From NCBI GenBank assembly GCA_905183005.1, contig CAJJDO010000029.1, positions 526,091 to 590,090 on the forward strand: a DNA stretch of 64,000 bases, in the 5' to 3' direction. The notes beneath the pieces were generated by a model. The model saw only the letters and a program-made list of their open reading frames with translations. It was not told where the DNA came from and ran no database searches. The stretch's first letter is position 1, and each line of letters starts with the position of its first letter. Below are positions 48,248 to 59,570 of the stretch, piece after piece. Source of the DNA: Paramecium pentaurelia (Eukaryota > Ciliophora > Oligohymenophorea > Peniculida > Parameciidae). A program made the translations under genes and the position numbers.

Positions 48248-49024
48248 ATGAAACCAAATAACTACAATGACGATGATGAACTCTATGATACCCTATGTAA
48301 ATATTCAACTTTTATCTCATAGTTTACCCGAACTAAAGAAATAAAAGAAGTCATACACTCGTTACTAATCCAAATAACAACAACCTGTAAAAATTTCAAT
48401 CATAAAATTTTAAATAGCTAAGAACAAAAACTGTTTGTTCAATAGATAAAATAAATTCAAAAGAATTTTGTGAGAAAGCTAGAAATACAAAAAGAACCCA
48501 ATAACGAATTAAATAAAGTTTAAAATATACAGAATCAATCAAATTAACATTCTTTTGGATTTTTTTAACCATACAACAACATATAAAAAATTACATAAAA
48601 ATATTAACCCCCTTTAAACCAAATGAAGTTTCATAATGAAATACCTCCATAACCTTTACACCCTAGATTCAAAGTTTAAGAAAACTTGTAATTTAAGAAA
48701 AGTCAAACTTTAGAAATTTGCAGTGTATGTTTTTTACCAAAGGATGCAGATCATCAATGTAATGATGAATATGGATTCATTAATTGTCCATATTGTAGTG
48801 AAACCATAGTTAGGAATTTTTTGGATGACCATCTTGTTGATTGTATTCCATACATTGATCATTAATTCTCAAACTTAGATAAAAAAGAAGAATGCATTAT
48901 TTGCATGGAAGATTTAGTAAAAGATAAATAAACATTAAAATGTTCTCATTCTTTTCATAAATCTTGTATTGATTGTTGGATAATGAAAATTCAAGAGTGT
49001 CCTGTATGCCGAAAACCAATTTGA
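48248..49024 (+). CDS. RING-H2 protein with N-terminal Q-rich region
   Basis: 258 residues, one exon. MKPNNYNDDDELYDTLCKYS begins a helical N-terminus; a Gln/Pro-rich middle follows (QPPLNQMKFHNEIPPQPLHP). Near residue 165 a cysteine-rich stretch ICSVCFLPKDADHQC...FINCPYCSETIV...HLVDC looks like an extra zinc module. The C-terminal RING-H2 is complete: CIICMEDLVKDKQTLKCSHS, FHKSCIDCWI, CPVCRKPI-TGA. It should be an E3 ubiquitin ligase of the RNF family; the upstream C2H2-like module may bind substrate. It starts 128 bp from the divergent cNMP-binding gene. Confidence 0.85.
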
Positions 49025-49626
49025 TAATATATAATTATTAGTATTCATTTTGGTTGATGTATTCAATGATTTGGTTATTTTAAAAAAACAAATTCTATTA
49101 TGAAATTCTACCTGATAAGTAGTAATTTATTTTGAAACAATATTTACTATTTTTTATCATTACATTTGTCTAGTTATTAATTTGTTAGTCAATCTTGATA
49201 TCAACTTAAATTGAAATTATGAGCAAGTGATTTATAATTGATTTTTTAAAACCTTTTAAATTAGGGATAGTATAATATACATTAATGAAATTCATTATTA
49301 GAAGGTATTTCTAATACATCTTCTTATTATTTAATTAATTATTTACAAATAATACTATAAATATATAAATATGTGGCAATCTTTTTTAAAAAAAAAATCA
49401 TTTTATTATTGGATTATAAATAATTAATATTATAATTCAAGAAATATAATAAATAAAATATCCCCATTAATAATTAATTATTATACAATATTTTCAAAGT
49501 CATTTAATATACTTTATATTTAAGAATATTTAATCATTCCAAGAATTATCTTAAGATATTTGTTATTAAAAAAACATATTTAATTATTATACAATATAAT
49601 TTATATTAACTTTATAAGAGGAAGAA
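49025..49626. other. AT-rich intergenic stretch
   Basis: About 600 bp with runs of A and T and no protein-like frame; upstream of a membrane protein gene. Confidence 0.45.
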
Positions 49627-51109
49627 ATGAACAAATATACATTAGAATTTAAATCAAAAAAATTAGAGGATGAATATTAATAATAAAGAATTCGTACTAT
49701 CAGCATACCTGTGTTTTAATTTGGATCAGCATGCATTTTTGTTGTTGCTACTTTTAAACTTATATAATTGGTTCTATAAAATAATTTAGAGTTAATACCA
49801 ATATTGATTGTTTGCCAAGTATTTTCTGTATTGTCATTTATTTTATTGCATTTTAAAATACATAAAATTAACTTATAGCTGATTTTGTTGTCATACTTAT
49901 TAATCGCTTATGAGCTAATTATTAAAACTGATACAAGTTTTTAAGCATTGTCCTTATATTAAAGTAATTTTACAATGTGTGGAGTAATTATAATACTCAT
50001 TTCAGAATTAAAAGAATCTTTAATTATTATAATATCAACATTAACATTTAAGATAATATATGCATTGATGATGGAATCAGAAAAATCTTATACTATCTAC
50101 AGCTCAACTCTTATACTCATGTTTTTTATGTGTTTTTTTTCTTATAAATTAAATGTGTTGAATAGAACCAGTTTTCTTTTGAGTTAATATGATTACATGT
50201 GGGGTATAATGTTATATATTTTTAGAAAGTATATTTCCAAAAATTGTTGATACTCCATATTTAATATTTACATTCAGCGAAGAAAAGTTAGAATTTGTAT
50301 TCAAATCTTAAAGTAATATACCCTTTGAGTGCAATAATTCTTAATAATTAAAATAGTTTTTAAGAGATTGGCATTTAAATTAAGATTCATTAGAAAATAC
50401 ACTATATAAATTATATTTAAATGAAGATATTAATGAATTTCATTCAAAGAAAATCTAAATTATAAAAGATAATAAAACTAAGTAATATATTCATTATTCC
50501 ATTATGAAATCATTATCATCTACTTTTATTATAAAATTTAATGATTCTTTAATAAAGATAGATGATTGTAAAATTATATTACAAAAAACAGTTAAAAAAT
50601 AAGAATAATTAAGAATGAAATTAATAAAAGGTATTTATAAAAATTTACATATTTCTTTAAATCTAAAACAATTAAATAATTTATGGTCTATTAGAAACAG
50701 TTGCTTAAAATAAATTATGAATTTCAAAATACTAAAATATTAATGGAAGACATAATAATTTGATATTAAAAAATTCTTATATTTAAATGATTATTTTCTT
50801 TACAAACATAATAGATTAACTTTTTTTAACCCAAAAAATGAGAATATTATTACTATTGTAATATAATTGAAAAGACTCCTTTTTGAAATACTTGATATGA
50901 CTTTTCATTAAGGTCAAGTTGATATATAAATTTTAGAAACTATTACAATTTAATATGAGGGAAAGGAAATTAATTGTCAAAAGGATCCAGTATTATAATT
51001 AGTCTGGAGTACCTTAGTTGAAAAAGCAGAAATGCAGAATAATTTTTGGGTAATATAACTTTATAGAGAACCTTGTGTCAATTTTACAAATTAAAAAACT
51101 TCTAAATGA
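49627..51109 (+). CDS. Membrane protein with cytoplasmic helical domain
   Basis: 486 residues after one 22-nt intron near 50205-50226. MNKYTLEFKSKKLEDEYQQQ is followed by about six hydrophobic helices in residues 25-195 (FGSACIFVVATFKLIQLVL, IPILIVCQVFSVLSFILLHF, QLILLSYLLIAYELII, CGVIIILISELKESLIIIIS, STLILMFFMCFFSYKL). A soluble part of ~290 residues follows, with FLRDWHLNQDSLENTLYKL, VIQLKRLLFEILDMTFHQG and a C-terminal LQLVWSTLVEKAEMQNNFWV. The layout (6 TM plus a degenerate helical region) recalls the membrane sensor-kinase-like proteins common in Paramecium, but no H, N or G box is visible, so this is only a suggestion. It converges on the Rpn3 gene, 37 bp between stops. Confidence 0.65.
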
Positions 51110-51146
51110 AATATAATTATTAGGTGGTTATACATTTTTATGCTAC

Positions 51147-52735
51147 TCAAAAGTCAAGCTCAGCTAAACTTAATAATTCATCAGTTGTTAATTCATCATC
51201 AGCTTATTTTTCTCCATAATCATATTCTGGATTTTAATATTATAAAGCCTAAATAGATTTACTATTTAATTACTTTAACAGCTTAATTATATAGTCCTAA
51301 ACAATTATTTATTCTTTCTCCATATGCTTCTTAAGGTGCTTTAGTTCCATAAAGATCATTAGTTTCTTTGGTTATAACTATTTAATTTTCATGATCAATA
51401 ACAGCTGCTAAAGTTCCATCTCTTATAGCTTTGGCTACAACCTATTCAGCATTACATTAACTTGGAAGATTTAATTTTTCATGAATATCATTTAATGAAA
51501 TTCTAGAATAAGATAAATTAATTCTTCTTAAACCAGCCTTGATAACTATTTATGGTAATCTAAAGTTAAATTATTCAAAACTTAATACCTTTAAATTAAA
51601 TTAAAAAGTTTGTCTCTTCTCAATATATTTTCTGATCTTGCTACTTCTTATTGGAATTCTCCTAAATTTCCTTTGATAACAGTTGAAACAATTCTATAGT
51701 AAGGATAAAGAGCTTATTAATATTCAGGAGAAGTGAAAGTATCTCTATTTGGAACATTACCTAGTAACAATTCAACTAATGCAATCACTTTGATAGCCTA
51801 AACTTTAAATCCAAAAGCTGTATTATCTGGAGCTTTATGACTTGCTTAAGTTAGATTTTTATAAGCTTCTTGGTATTCACCTCGTATTGCATGAATGAGT
51901 CCAGTATAATATAAGAATCTAGCCTATTAATTTCCAAAAGCATGTTCAGGGAATTCTGTCTTTTTTAAGAAATTATAACTTTATTCATACTAATTATAAT
52001 GAATAAAGTTTCTTAAAATTAAGTTTATTAAAATTGCTTAACCATTTTCATCTCTATTTTAACATGCATTTCTATAACCTTCAAATAAGACACTTTAATA
52101 TTACATATAAATACTCTCTAATTTAATTGAGTTTGCCTAATTTCTCATGTGATTTTGATAAATATTCATAGATAACTCCTAATAGAGTATCTAAATATCT
52201 TTTATTATTTTATTGAACTTATTATAATAATTATTTTCCAAGTACATTCACTTATTCATAAGCTTCTGATTATTTTTATTAAAAGAGCCAAATTAAATAA
52301 AGGCATTGTATGAATACATTTACTTCAATTATTTTAGTTAATTTTGAAACAACTTGAGCACTTAATCCTAAATCTTCTGTGAAATTGGCATCAAAATCAT
52401 TTCCTTATTAAACTGCTACATTTGGAAAGAATGTATTAAAGAGTTTGACCAAATGATGAGACTTTACAGTCTAAAAATTAATAAATTTGTATTACATTTC
52501 TGAACTTTTTAACAAAGATTGATACTTTTTGAATTGCTTTGATGTCTTTAGAACTGACTGCCTTTTCTAATAATAAAATTTAGAGTTTGATTTCAGAGAG
52601 GACTGTTTTTGGTTTTTGTGCTTGAGCTTAAGGTTATTAAGCAGATGAAGCTTGTGTTTAAATTTGAGTTTTATCTTGAGTTGCTGCAGCTTATTATTCC
52701 ATTAATTTAAATTATTGAAATTAAATATAAGACAT
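51147..52735 (-). CDS. PSMD3: 26S proteasome regulatory subunit Rpn3 (PSMD3)
   Basis: 495 residues after introns of 25 nt (TAG), 22 nt (ends AAAG), 29 nt (TAG) and 25 nt (TAG). MSYIQFQQFKLMEQQAAATQ begins a Gln/Ala-rich leader. Conserved blocks: NRDENGQAILINLILRNFIH, FPEHAFGNQQARFLYYTGLI, AIRGEYQEAYKNLTQASHKA, VIALVELLLGNVPNRDTF, LRRINLSYSRISLNDIHEKL, NAEQVVAKAIRDGTLAAVID and GTKAPQEAYGERI. The PCI domain with winged helix is complete. Rpn3 is a lid scaffold subunit of the 19S particle, acting in the cytosol and nucleus. Using the AAG 3' site of the second intron restores the family motif GYRNA...RDENGQA. Length is near normal (human about 530). Confidence 0.93.
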
Positions 52736-53282
52736 TGGGATAAATTATTACAAATTAAATAATCACAAAATAATATTCCAATATTGTAGAGTTGATGATT
52801 CAAATTACTACAATCATAGTTCAGATGTTATTGATTACTTTAGAAAATTAATATAGAATTACTAAAAAATAATTAAAATTTAAAATAAGAAATCAAATAG
52901 TATAGTTGGAACAATAAAATAATGAGAGATAACAATTTTTGAGGAATGAAAGAAAATAATAATTTAATTTTAAAACTCTTATTAATAAGTATTTAAATTG
53001 GATTTTTGATAATATGAAGATAATTATTGAGAAACTATTTACAATAAAAGGATATTTGATACTTTATATAATAAATGTAGTTTTACTTTAGATTTATATA
53101 TTTATAAGTTAACCTTAAACTTATAAAAATTACTATCGAAAGGACATAAATTGAAATATAATTGAATACATAAAACCTAGAATAATAAGGAACATCAAAA
53201 TCAATGAAAAACTTAAATAATCACCATAGGTATTCAATATTTTTAAAATGATAATGAACTATTTTTATTTATGAAGAATATT
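52736..53282. other. AT-rich spacer between two minus-strand genes
   Basis: About 550 bp upstream of Rpn3 and downstream of the copine gene. No gene was recognised. Confidence 0.45.
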
Positions 53283-55374
53283 TCATTCCATAGGATTTTT
53301 AATTTAACCATATGCTTAAGATTGACTCATAGGAGGATATTAAAAATTTGGTATTTAAGCATTTGGCATTTAATTTTATGGCTATTATTAATAAGGGGAT
53401 TATTATAGGTTGCAACTTGATCTATTATTTTAAGGTGGTTATCCATATTATTACTACATAAAATTAGATGGATTGATTTGCTCAGAAGCTCTACCTTATT
53501 AATAGGATTAATTTATAGTTTATTAATAGGGATATCCCTATTATTAAGGAGGTGGATATTGTTGATTTAATTAAGATTATTATGAAGAATAAGCTGGAAT
53601 TTATTATTAATATGGAGGTTATGGTTGCATTTATTATTAAATTGGAGGTGGTATGTTAGGTTATTAAACTTAAGGTAAAATATTAGGTGGTGGTATATAT
53701 TGTTGTTATGACTCTTATTATTTCATTTGTTAATTTGCCATAGTCATGCCCAATTAATTGATATCTACAAATTAAGGAGGGTTTGGTTTCTTGCCTATCA
53801 ATTAATGATATTTGACTATTTATTCTGGAATTTCAGCTAATACATGTCTTGCTAAATTAACTTGATTTCCACCAAAATTACGAAAAGGAACAAATTAAAC
53901 TAAATCTCTTTCAGCTTTTCTGTTACCAGAATAAAGACCTAATAAATATTTAATTAAATATACCTTGATCTCCATCTAATTCTTCCATCATAGCAAAGTT
54001 TTCATTACCAACTCCAATTATAATAATAGATAAAGGTAATCTAGCACTGTTAACAATTAATTATTTAGTTTATTCCATATCATGAATGATACCATCTGTC
54101 AAAATCAATAATATTGTATAGATCTACATATATTAAATAATAATTTACATTTTATTCAGTTTATTATTGTACATATATTTATCTGAGAGCTTCTTATATG
54201 ATAGGTCCAAAGTATGTGGGTCCTGAAAATGTAACATTTGCAAGTGCATAATTGTAAAGATTAGCAATTCCTTATAATTCAAAGGCATTTAATTAATTAG
54301 GATCTCCAGATAATGGAAAACAATGAGAGACTTGACCTGATCTCATTGTAGGAAAGTTTAAATTGGCACCAAAACCAAAACATGGGACCATTTTATCAAA
54401 ATCATATGCTAGAAGTATTTCTCCTACTGCATTAATGGCAAGTTAATATTAATTTAAACTATGTGGAGATCGAAAGTGCAAACTACCTGGTTAATGAGGT
54501 GCACCATTAGAACCAGTAAAATCGATTGCAGTCATTAAATTTAATTATAATCCTCCTCTTATCTTTAGGTAATATATAATATTTATACATAATCTTAAAA
54601 ATTAGGTTTAATATATGTGCTAAATTAATCTAATCTTAATTTTCCTGGATTCTTATGTTTAGGATTTGTTAATTAATATTCTCTAGTTTATTATAATTCT
54701 GGAATTGTTGTTATTAATTCTCCAATAAATTGATGTTTTCCACTTTTTTCCCAATCCCAACATTCAATTTTAATTTTTTTATCATTTGAATGAGCTAATT
54801 TAACACTTTATATTTCAAATGTTTTCCATAATGGATTTAAATTATCTTTAATGACTTCAGTCTCATATGTTTAAATATATGTAGAATCATCTCTTTATCT
54901 ATAAAATCTAAGAAATGGATCTGATTTATCAAACCATCCATCTGTATTCATTAACTTAACTCCACTCCATTTCATAATCATTACTTCATTTCCCTCTTAT
55001 ATCTTATCACACCTTATTATAAGTTTACCTCTTCTTTAACCAAGTTCTAAAATAGAAGTTTGATTCTTTGCTCCAAATAAAGTACCAATTGTTGTTTCTA
55101 TTTAACCAATTAATTCTGAATTGCTTCCATCATCATCTCTTACTTCAAATTTAATAGGTTAAACTGTTTCGAAGACATAATCAAGTTGAAATGATCTCTT
55201 AAAATTAGGATTTAAATTATTTGGAATTGTTTCTGTATTCCCAATCTTAATCCATTAGTTATTTGTTTTAATATAAACTATTACAAAAGGATCTGATTTG
55301 CTGAAATAATCCAAGTCTTTTAATTGTCTCCCAGAAATGAAAATCTCAATTTACTAATAACAATTACTATCCAT
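53283..55374 (-). CDS. Copine (two C2 domains plus copine A-domain)
   Basis: 671 residues after introns of 26, 25 and 25 nt, all ending TAG. MDSNCYQQIEIFISGRQLKD starts C2A: LDYFSKSDPFVIVYIKT, NNLNPNFKRSFQLDYVF, RDDDGSNSELIGQ, with Ca2+-ligating Asp residues present. C2B follows: MKWSGVKLMNTDGWFDKSDP, NLNPLWKTFEIQ, ECWDWEKSGKHQFIGEL. The copine vWA-like domain is clear: LNLMTAIDFTGSNGAPHQPG, SLHFRSPHSLNQYQLAINAV, MVPCFGFGANL, YTILLILTDGIIHDME, SIIIIGVGNENFAMMEELDG. The C-terminal ~170 residues are a Pro/Gln-rich low-complexity tail (QQYIPPPNILPQVQQP, QQYPPPQQQGYPY). Copines bind phospholipids in a calcium-dependent way; ciliate copines have been linked to membrane traffic. It starts 27 bp after the RBX1 stop. 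Confidence 0.93.
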
Positions 55375-55401
55375 TATATTTAATTATATAAAATAACACA
55401 C

Positions 55402-55699
55402 TCATCCATATTTTTAATATTCCCAATTTCGATTATCTAGTGGACAAGTCTACCTATTCTTTAACCATCTCTCTATACAATGAAAATGATATGCCTATAA
55501 TAAAATTCTTTTATACATGATTACATGTTCCCCAAGCAACAATACATTCACCTTATCCTTCCTATGCATCACATTCAATACATTTTTCCATTATATGATT
55601 TTTGCATATAGCACAATTATCAACTTTTATATCCCAACTCCATAAAGCAACAGCGTTCCATTTCTTTATTTCAAACACTCTTTCTGGCTTTTAATCCAT
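55402..55699 (-). CDS. RBX1: RBX1/ROC1 RING-box protein of cullin ubiquitin ligases
   Basis: 91 residues after one 22-nt intron. MDQKPERVFEIKKWNAVALW gives the cullin-binding beta strand, followed by SWDIKVDNCAICKNHIMEKC, IECDAQEGQGECIVAWGTCN, HAYHFHCIERWLKNRQTCPL and DNRNWEYQKYG-TGA. All cysteine, histidine and aspartate zinc ligands of the RBX1 RING-H2 are present (C-x2-C, the inserted C/C/C/H, H-x2-H, C-x10-C-x2-D). RBX1 recruits the E2 to cullin-RING ligases in the nucleus and cytosol. The N-terminus is shorter than in animals (108 residues). Just upstream at ~55702-55716 there is a GTATAATAAATTCAG segment, so a first mini-exon cannot be excluded. Confidence 0.96.
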
Positions 55700-55805
55700 C
55701 TGAATTTATTATACTTTTTTTTTATTTTTAATCAAAGCCAAAAAAAACTAAAGGTACCTATTTAACTATTTAATAGTATAAATTTCTCATTCCAAACAAC
55801 CATAT

Positions 55806-56641
55806 ATGTTAGACTTTTAGTTTTTATGTAATTTTTATAATGTAGATACATATCTTGAAAATTAATCTATTTAATATATAAATCATAGTAACTTTTCAAA
55901 TATAACAAAAGCTGAAATTTTAGAACCTACCTCAATTTGTATACTTAGAGAATTAATAAATTTTAAATATTTATTTCCATATCCTGAGTCTTAAATATGC
56001 TCAAGAATCATTTAAAATCAATTTCAAAATTATAGAAGGAGTAAGTCCAGCTAAATGTTTAATAGATATTATCAAACCAAAACCAGATTTTAGGAGACTT
56101 AACAATTATTTTTGAATTTATTTATGTTGATGAATTAAGATTCAATTTATTATAAATTGATCATGTTTCTGTTTATTATATCTTCAAAAATAATCTATTA
56201 AAAATGGCAGGACCATCTCTAATTAAAAAAATGGAATATAAGTTTCTCAAAGAAATTAAATAATTTACAAATGAATAAGAAAATAGATTATAATACTAAT
56301 TAGAAACAAATCAAATAATAATAGACAGAAAAAAGTATAGAAAATTAGCTTAAAAAATTACTATTAACATATAAAAACTGCAAAAGGACCTAATCCTTTA
56401 TAAATAAATAAGAAGATTGGAAAAAAGACCAAAAATATAAGAAAAGAATACATAAAATATTCAGAATCAGAATATATTAATAATTACATTATTGAACAAA
56501 ATTCTTGATATTTAATAAATTTTGTTATTACAATCCTCATTGACAAATTATCTGTATTTTTATTTATCTAAATCAAACTATATATATATTATAAATATAG
56601 TAACTGTTTATTTTATAACTATTTTTAATCATTATGATTGA
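55806..56641 (+). CDS. Hypothetical protein, gene model uncertain
   Basis: ATG 55806 opens a TGA-free frame (MLDFQFLCNFYNVDTYLENQ, PTSICILRELINFKYLFPYP, ICSRIIQNQFQNYR). Near 56041 it must switch frame to reach a clearly coding stretch: IIFEFIYVDELRFNLLQIDH, VSVYYIFKNNLLKMAGPSLI, KKMEYKFLKEIKQFTNEQEN, RKLAQKITINIQKLQKDLIL. A single 53-nt GT...TAG intron (56041-56093) restores the frame exactly and yields about 260 residues, but 53 nt would be long for this genome. A frame break in a decaying gene is the alternative. The later part is coiled-coil-like; the last 40 residues before TGA 56639-56641 are hydrophobic and may not be real. No family is recognised. Confidence 0.4.
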
Positions 56642-56836
56642 AAAAAAGTTATTCTTTTTTGTATTCCTTATCCTAATATGAGTTAAATGCTATTAAAACA
56701 CTAAATTTATTGTTGAAATTAAGATCAGCAAATAAAACTTAAGTATTACAAATTATAAATCAAATTATTATCCAAATACTCTCATAATGTGATAAGATTA
56801 TAAATTTCAAGTTTTTTCTGACATAAATTAATATTT

Positions 56837-57574
56837 ATGCTAACTTTACATCATAAAATAGCTTCCTAGCCTGATTTAAAAGTTGAAAATACACATTAAA
56901 CTAATCCTTAAATTTTAAGGTCTTTAAAACCTGCTTAATTTCTGAATAATCTAGAACAACTTAAAGAAAGCGAAAGTTAACTTTTCGTACCTCTTAAAGC
57001 AGAGGCTATATACTAATAAGGTGCACAAACCGATAGAGTTTAAGAAGTGAACATTCGTTTCCCTAAAATCTAATAAAATTCATCACAACTCATAAATAAA
57101 CCTTTAAACTTGATGCCTGAATCAAAGCATAATCAACTTAAAGCCTAATTGTAGAATATTTTTTCTCAGTAAAATTCTCTCAGTGATTCTCATATTATAT
57201 TGCCTGGGCTTCATAAATAAAGAAAAGAATCACATATGTTTATAAAAATGATAGAAGAACAATTGAGTTTCCCAAATTAAGAGTCATAAAGAACAGTTTA
57301 AAATAGATTCAGCAGAAGAGGCAAGAATTAAACTTAAAGTTAAACTAACTTAGAAACACCAATATTTTAGGATTCAGAGAATACATAATAAGATGATCTC
57401 AATAATTAAAGAAAAGTTGAATTTTAAAAACGTGTTAAGGTAATTAATCTACAAAATGGAAGAATAGCAACAGAAATTATAAAAGAAGAGGATGAAATAC
57501 CACCTCCTATTAAAGTTAAAAGAAAATTTGTTTCCTAAAAAACGAAATTTTTTCCTGATAATTAAAACAAATGA
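56837..57574 (+). CDS. Hypothetical disordered protein
   Basis: 245 residues in a single exon. MLTLHHKIASQPDLKVENTH begins a protein rich in Gln, Ser, Asn and Lys with no hydrophobic core visible. Features: KESESQLFVPLKAEAIYQQG, NIRFPKIQQNSSQLINKPLN, SDSHIILPGLHKQRKESHMF, RRGKNQTQSQTNLETPIF, and a basic C-terminus PPPIKVKRKFVSQKTKFFPD. SDSH...Q and TP sites may be phosphorylated. GC content is higher than that of its flanks, consistent with coding DNA. No domain is recognised. Confidence 0.65.
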
Positions 57575-57661
57575 TTTTCCAATTTGTATTTTCTTTATCA
57601 ATAATTATTAATCTTAATAATTAATTATGTTGAAGTAATTATAATATCTATAGTGTTTCTC

Positions 57662-58449
57662 TCATGTAAATTATTAAACTAACGATCTGACATACTTTTT
57701 ACATAATGGACAAGATCCTTTAGAGGCCAACCAAGAATCAACGCATCCTGAATGAAATCAAAAATTATTAAATAATAATACCTATGTAAACATGGCAAAA
57801 ATCTAATTTTTTCATTTTCCTCAAAATTTGAAATACAAATACTACATTTCTTGTTTTCATCATCCCAACAAGAGGCTCTACTCTATCTAAATACAATTTC
57901 ACTCAAAGCTGCAATTTCATTTTAATCTAATCCATATTTTGGTTATTGATGCATCCTTCTTCTTCCTTATTCTTATCTTCTCATTTAATGACTATAATAT
58001 TCTTATTCCATTCTATTATTTTATTAGTTTCTTCTATGTTAATGATGATGATATTGATCATAATGATAATTTTATAATTAATTATATTATCTCTAATGAT
58101 AATAGATATTTTAATGTGGATATCTCATTTGATTATTTTATTATTATTGATCCTACTAATAATTGGCTTATTAAATTTATTATTGATTTCTATTTCTTTA
58201 AACTCCTTCTTAAGAATTAATTTCCTAAATTTATTGTACATTTCTTTAATTCTATTGTTGTTAAATACTTTGCCTTGTTCCTGCAAATGGCCTTTCTTAA
58301 GTTTCCTTTGATTCCTCTATTAATCTAATAGGTATCAAAGAACAATCTTTCAGGTATTTATCATATATAGATTATGCATTTATATCATTGTCATAAAGTG
58401 GTTATGAAATCAAGAGATTCTCTGAAATTACATGATTTTGTTAGTTCAT
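57662..58449 (-). CDS. RING-H2 protein with His/Tyr/Gln-rich repeats; splice junction abnormal
   Basis: 254 residues if 23 nt (57759-57781) are removed. MNQQNHVISENLLISQPLYD is followed by a low-complexity region rich in Gln, His, Asn and Tyr (MRYPHQNIYYHQRQYNQL, YHYDQYHHHQHRR). The RING reads CSICISNFEENEKIRFLPCL, H, then FHSGCVDSWLASKGSCPLCK. Between LPCLHR and FHSG there is a GT-starting 23-nt segment that must be skipped to join the two halves, but it ends TTG rather than AG. A downstream CAG would give a stop. So either an unusual 3' splice site is used, a base change has destroyed the site, or the sequence has an error. If not spliced, the RING is truncated after its fourth ligand. Function if intact: E3 ubiquitin ligase. 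Confidence 0.65.
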
Positions 58450-58496
58450 TCTATTAGCAGTTAAATAAATAAATTTATAAATTAATAACAGTATAC

Positions 58497-59570
58497 TCAT
58501 TATTATTTTAATAATTTTCTAGCATAACTCTCTTATTTAGAAAAACTTTTCCAAAGTAATCCAATAGCTGTCATACCTCCAATTGCTAAAATATAAAATT
58601 TATAATCTTTAAATATGCTGTAATTTGCTTTTTATTTCATTTTCCTTAATTCACTAATGGTTTTATTGATAATAACTTTGCATTATCCATATCTTTTCAA
58701 TTCATAAAATGCCATATTTTATTGTGTGATTGTATGGTTAATAATGTTGTTTTATATACAAAAATTTTATGCTAATCTGTTAGCTGAAATATAACACACC
58801 TATATATAGATAAATAATAATACTTTCAATTTAATCAAGAATTTCTTCTATCCTACATATAATTCCTTTAAATCAAAATATTTTTCATAATCAAAATTAA
58901 TATCTCCATTAACAAACAGTAGAACTGTAATTGTTTTTAATTTATAATAATCATTAAATGCTTAAAAGAAACTAAATTACAATATATATTAATACTTATC
59001 ATCAGTACTTGTTTAAAAAAGCAATTATTTTAGAATATGAGATCTTATTTTATATAATTCTTCTTTTAATTATGAATTTGTTATACGAAACTTAACATCT
59101 ATATAAATTAATTCTCCTTTATTAAGTTCACCAATTTCTTTGAAATATTCGTTTTCATATAATTCTATAAATTCTGAATTTTGTAAAAATCCACTTTTAT
59201 TTTTTTTTTCAATTGATTAACTTAATGTGCTGCTAGTATTATTAATATTTTCTTCTGGAACTAATAATTGTCTAAATTATTAGATTAATTTTTTCATAGA
59301 AACAACTGATTTTGCAAAAAAGTATTTTGAATGAATCTTTTAACGTTATTACAAATCAATTTAATCCTATATATATCTAGTTAATATAGTTTCTAATGTT
59401 TTCTTATCTGAAATCTACTCTATTAAGGATCTATATAAAGTATTTGTTAATATTTGATCACAATTATCCGTAATTAAGTCATAAAAATACTTTTCTAAAA
59501 AATGTGATTAATTTTCAGGCCCAAGATCATGCTCCCAGCAACTCTTTGAACTCGAAATATCATCCAGCAT
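58497..59570 (-). CDS. Hypothetical protein with C-terminal transmembrane segment
   Basis: Up to 357 residues. ATG 59568-59570 gives MLDDISSSKSCWEHDLGPEN. The frame has no TGA for 357 codons. Polar helical N-terminus: FLEKYFYDLITDNCDQILTN, KKTLETILTRYIQDQIDLQQ, YFFAKSVVSMKKLIQQFRQL. Mid-part: ELNKGELIYIDVKFRITNSQ, FFQAFNDYYKLKTITVLLFV, NGDINFDYEKYFDLKELYVG. A 24-nt in-frame GTATT...TAG segment near 58804-58827 may be an intron. The C-terminus MAFYELKRYGQCKVI and DYKFYILAIGGMTAIGLLW contains one membrane helix, then KSFSKQESYARKLLKQQ. It could alternatively be two genes, with MAFYELKR starting a 72-residue membrane protein at 58715. No family is recognised. Confidence 0.5.

Noticed and set aside
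57939..58311. Ile/Leu-rich plus-strand frames resembling membrane proteins
   Set aside because: They lie antisense to the His/Tyr/Gln-rich repeats of the RING-H2 gene, and the hydrophobicity is a codon-complement artefact.
13346..58449. A functional ubiquitin cluster (four RING proteins plus Rpn3)
   Set aside because: The genes are scattered over 45 kb among unrelated genes on both strands. RING genes are numerous in ciliates, so coincidence is enough.
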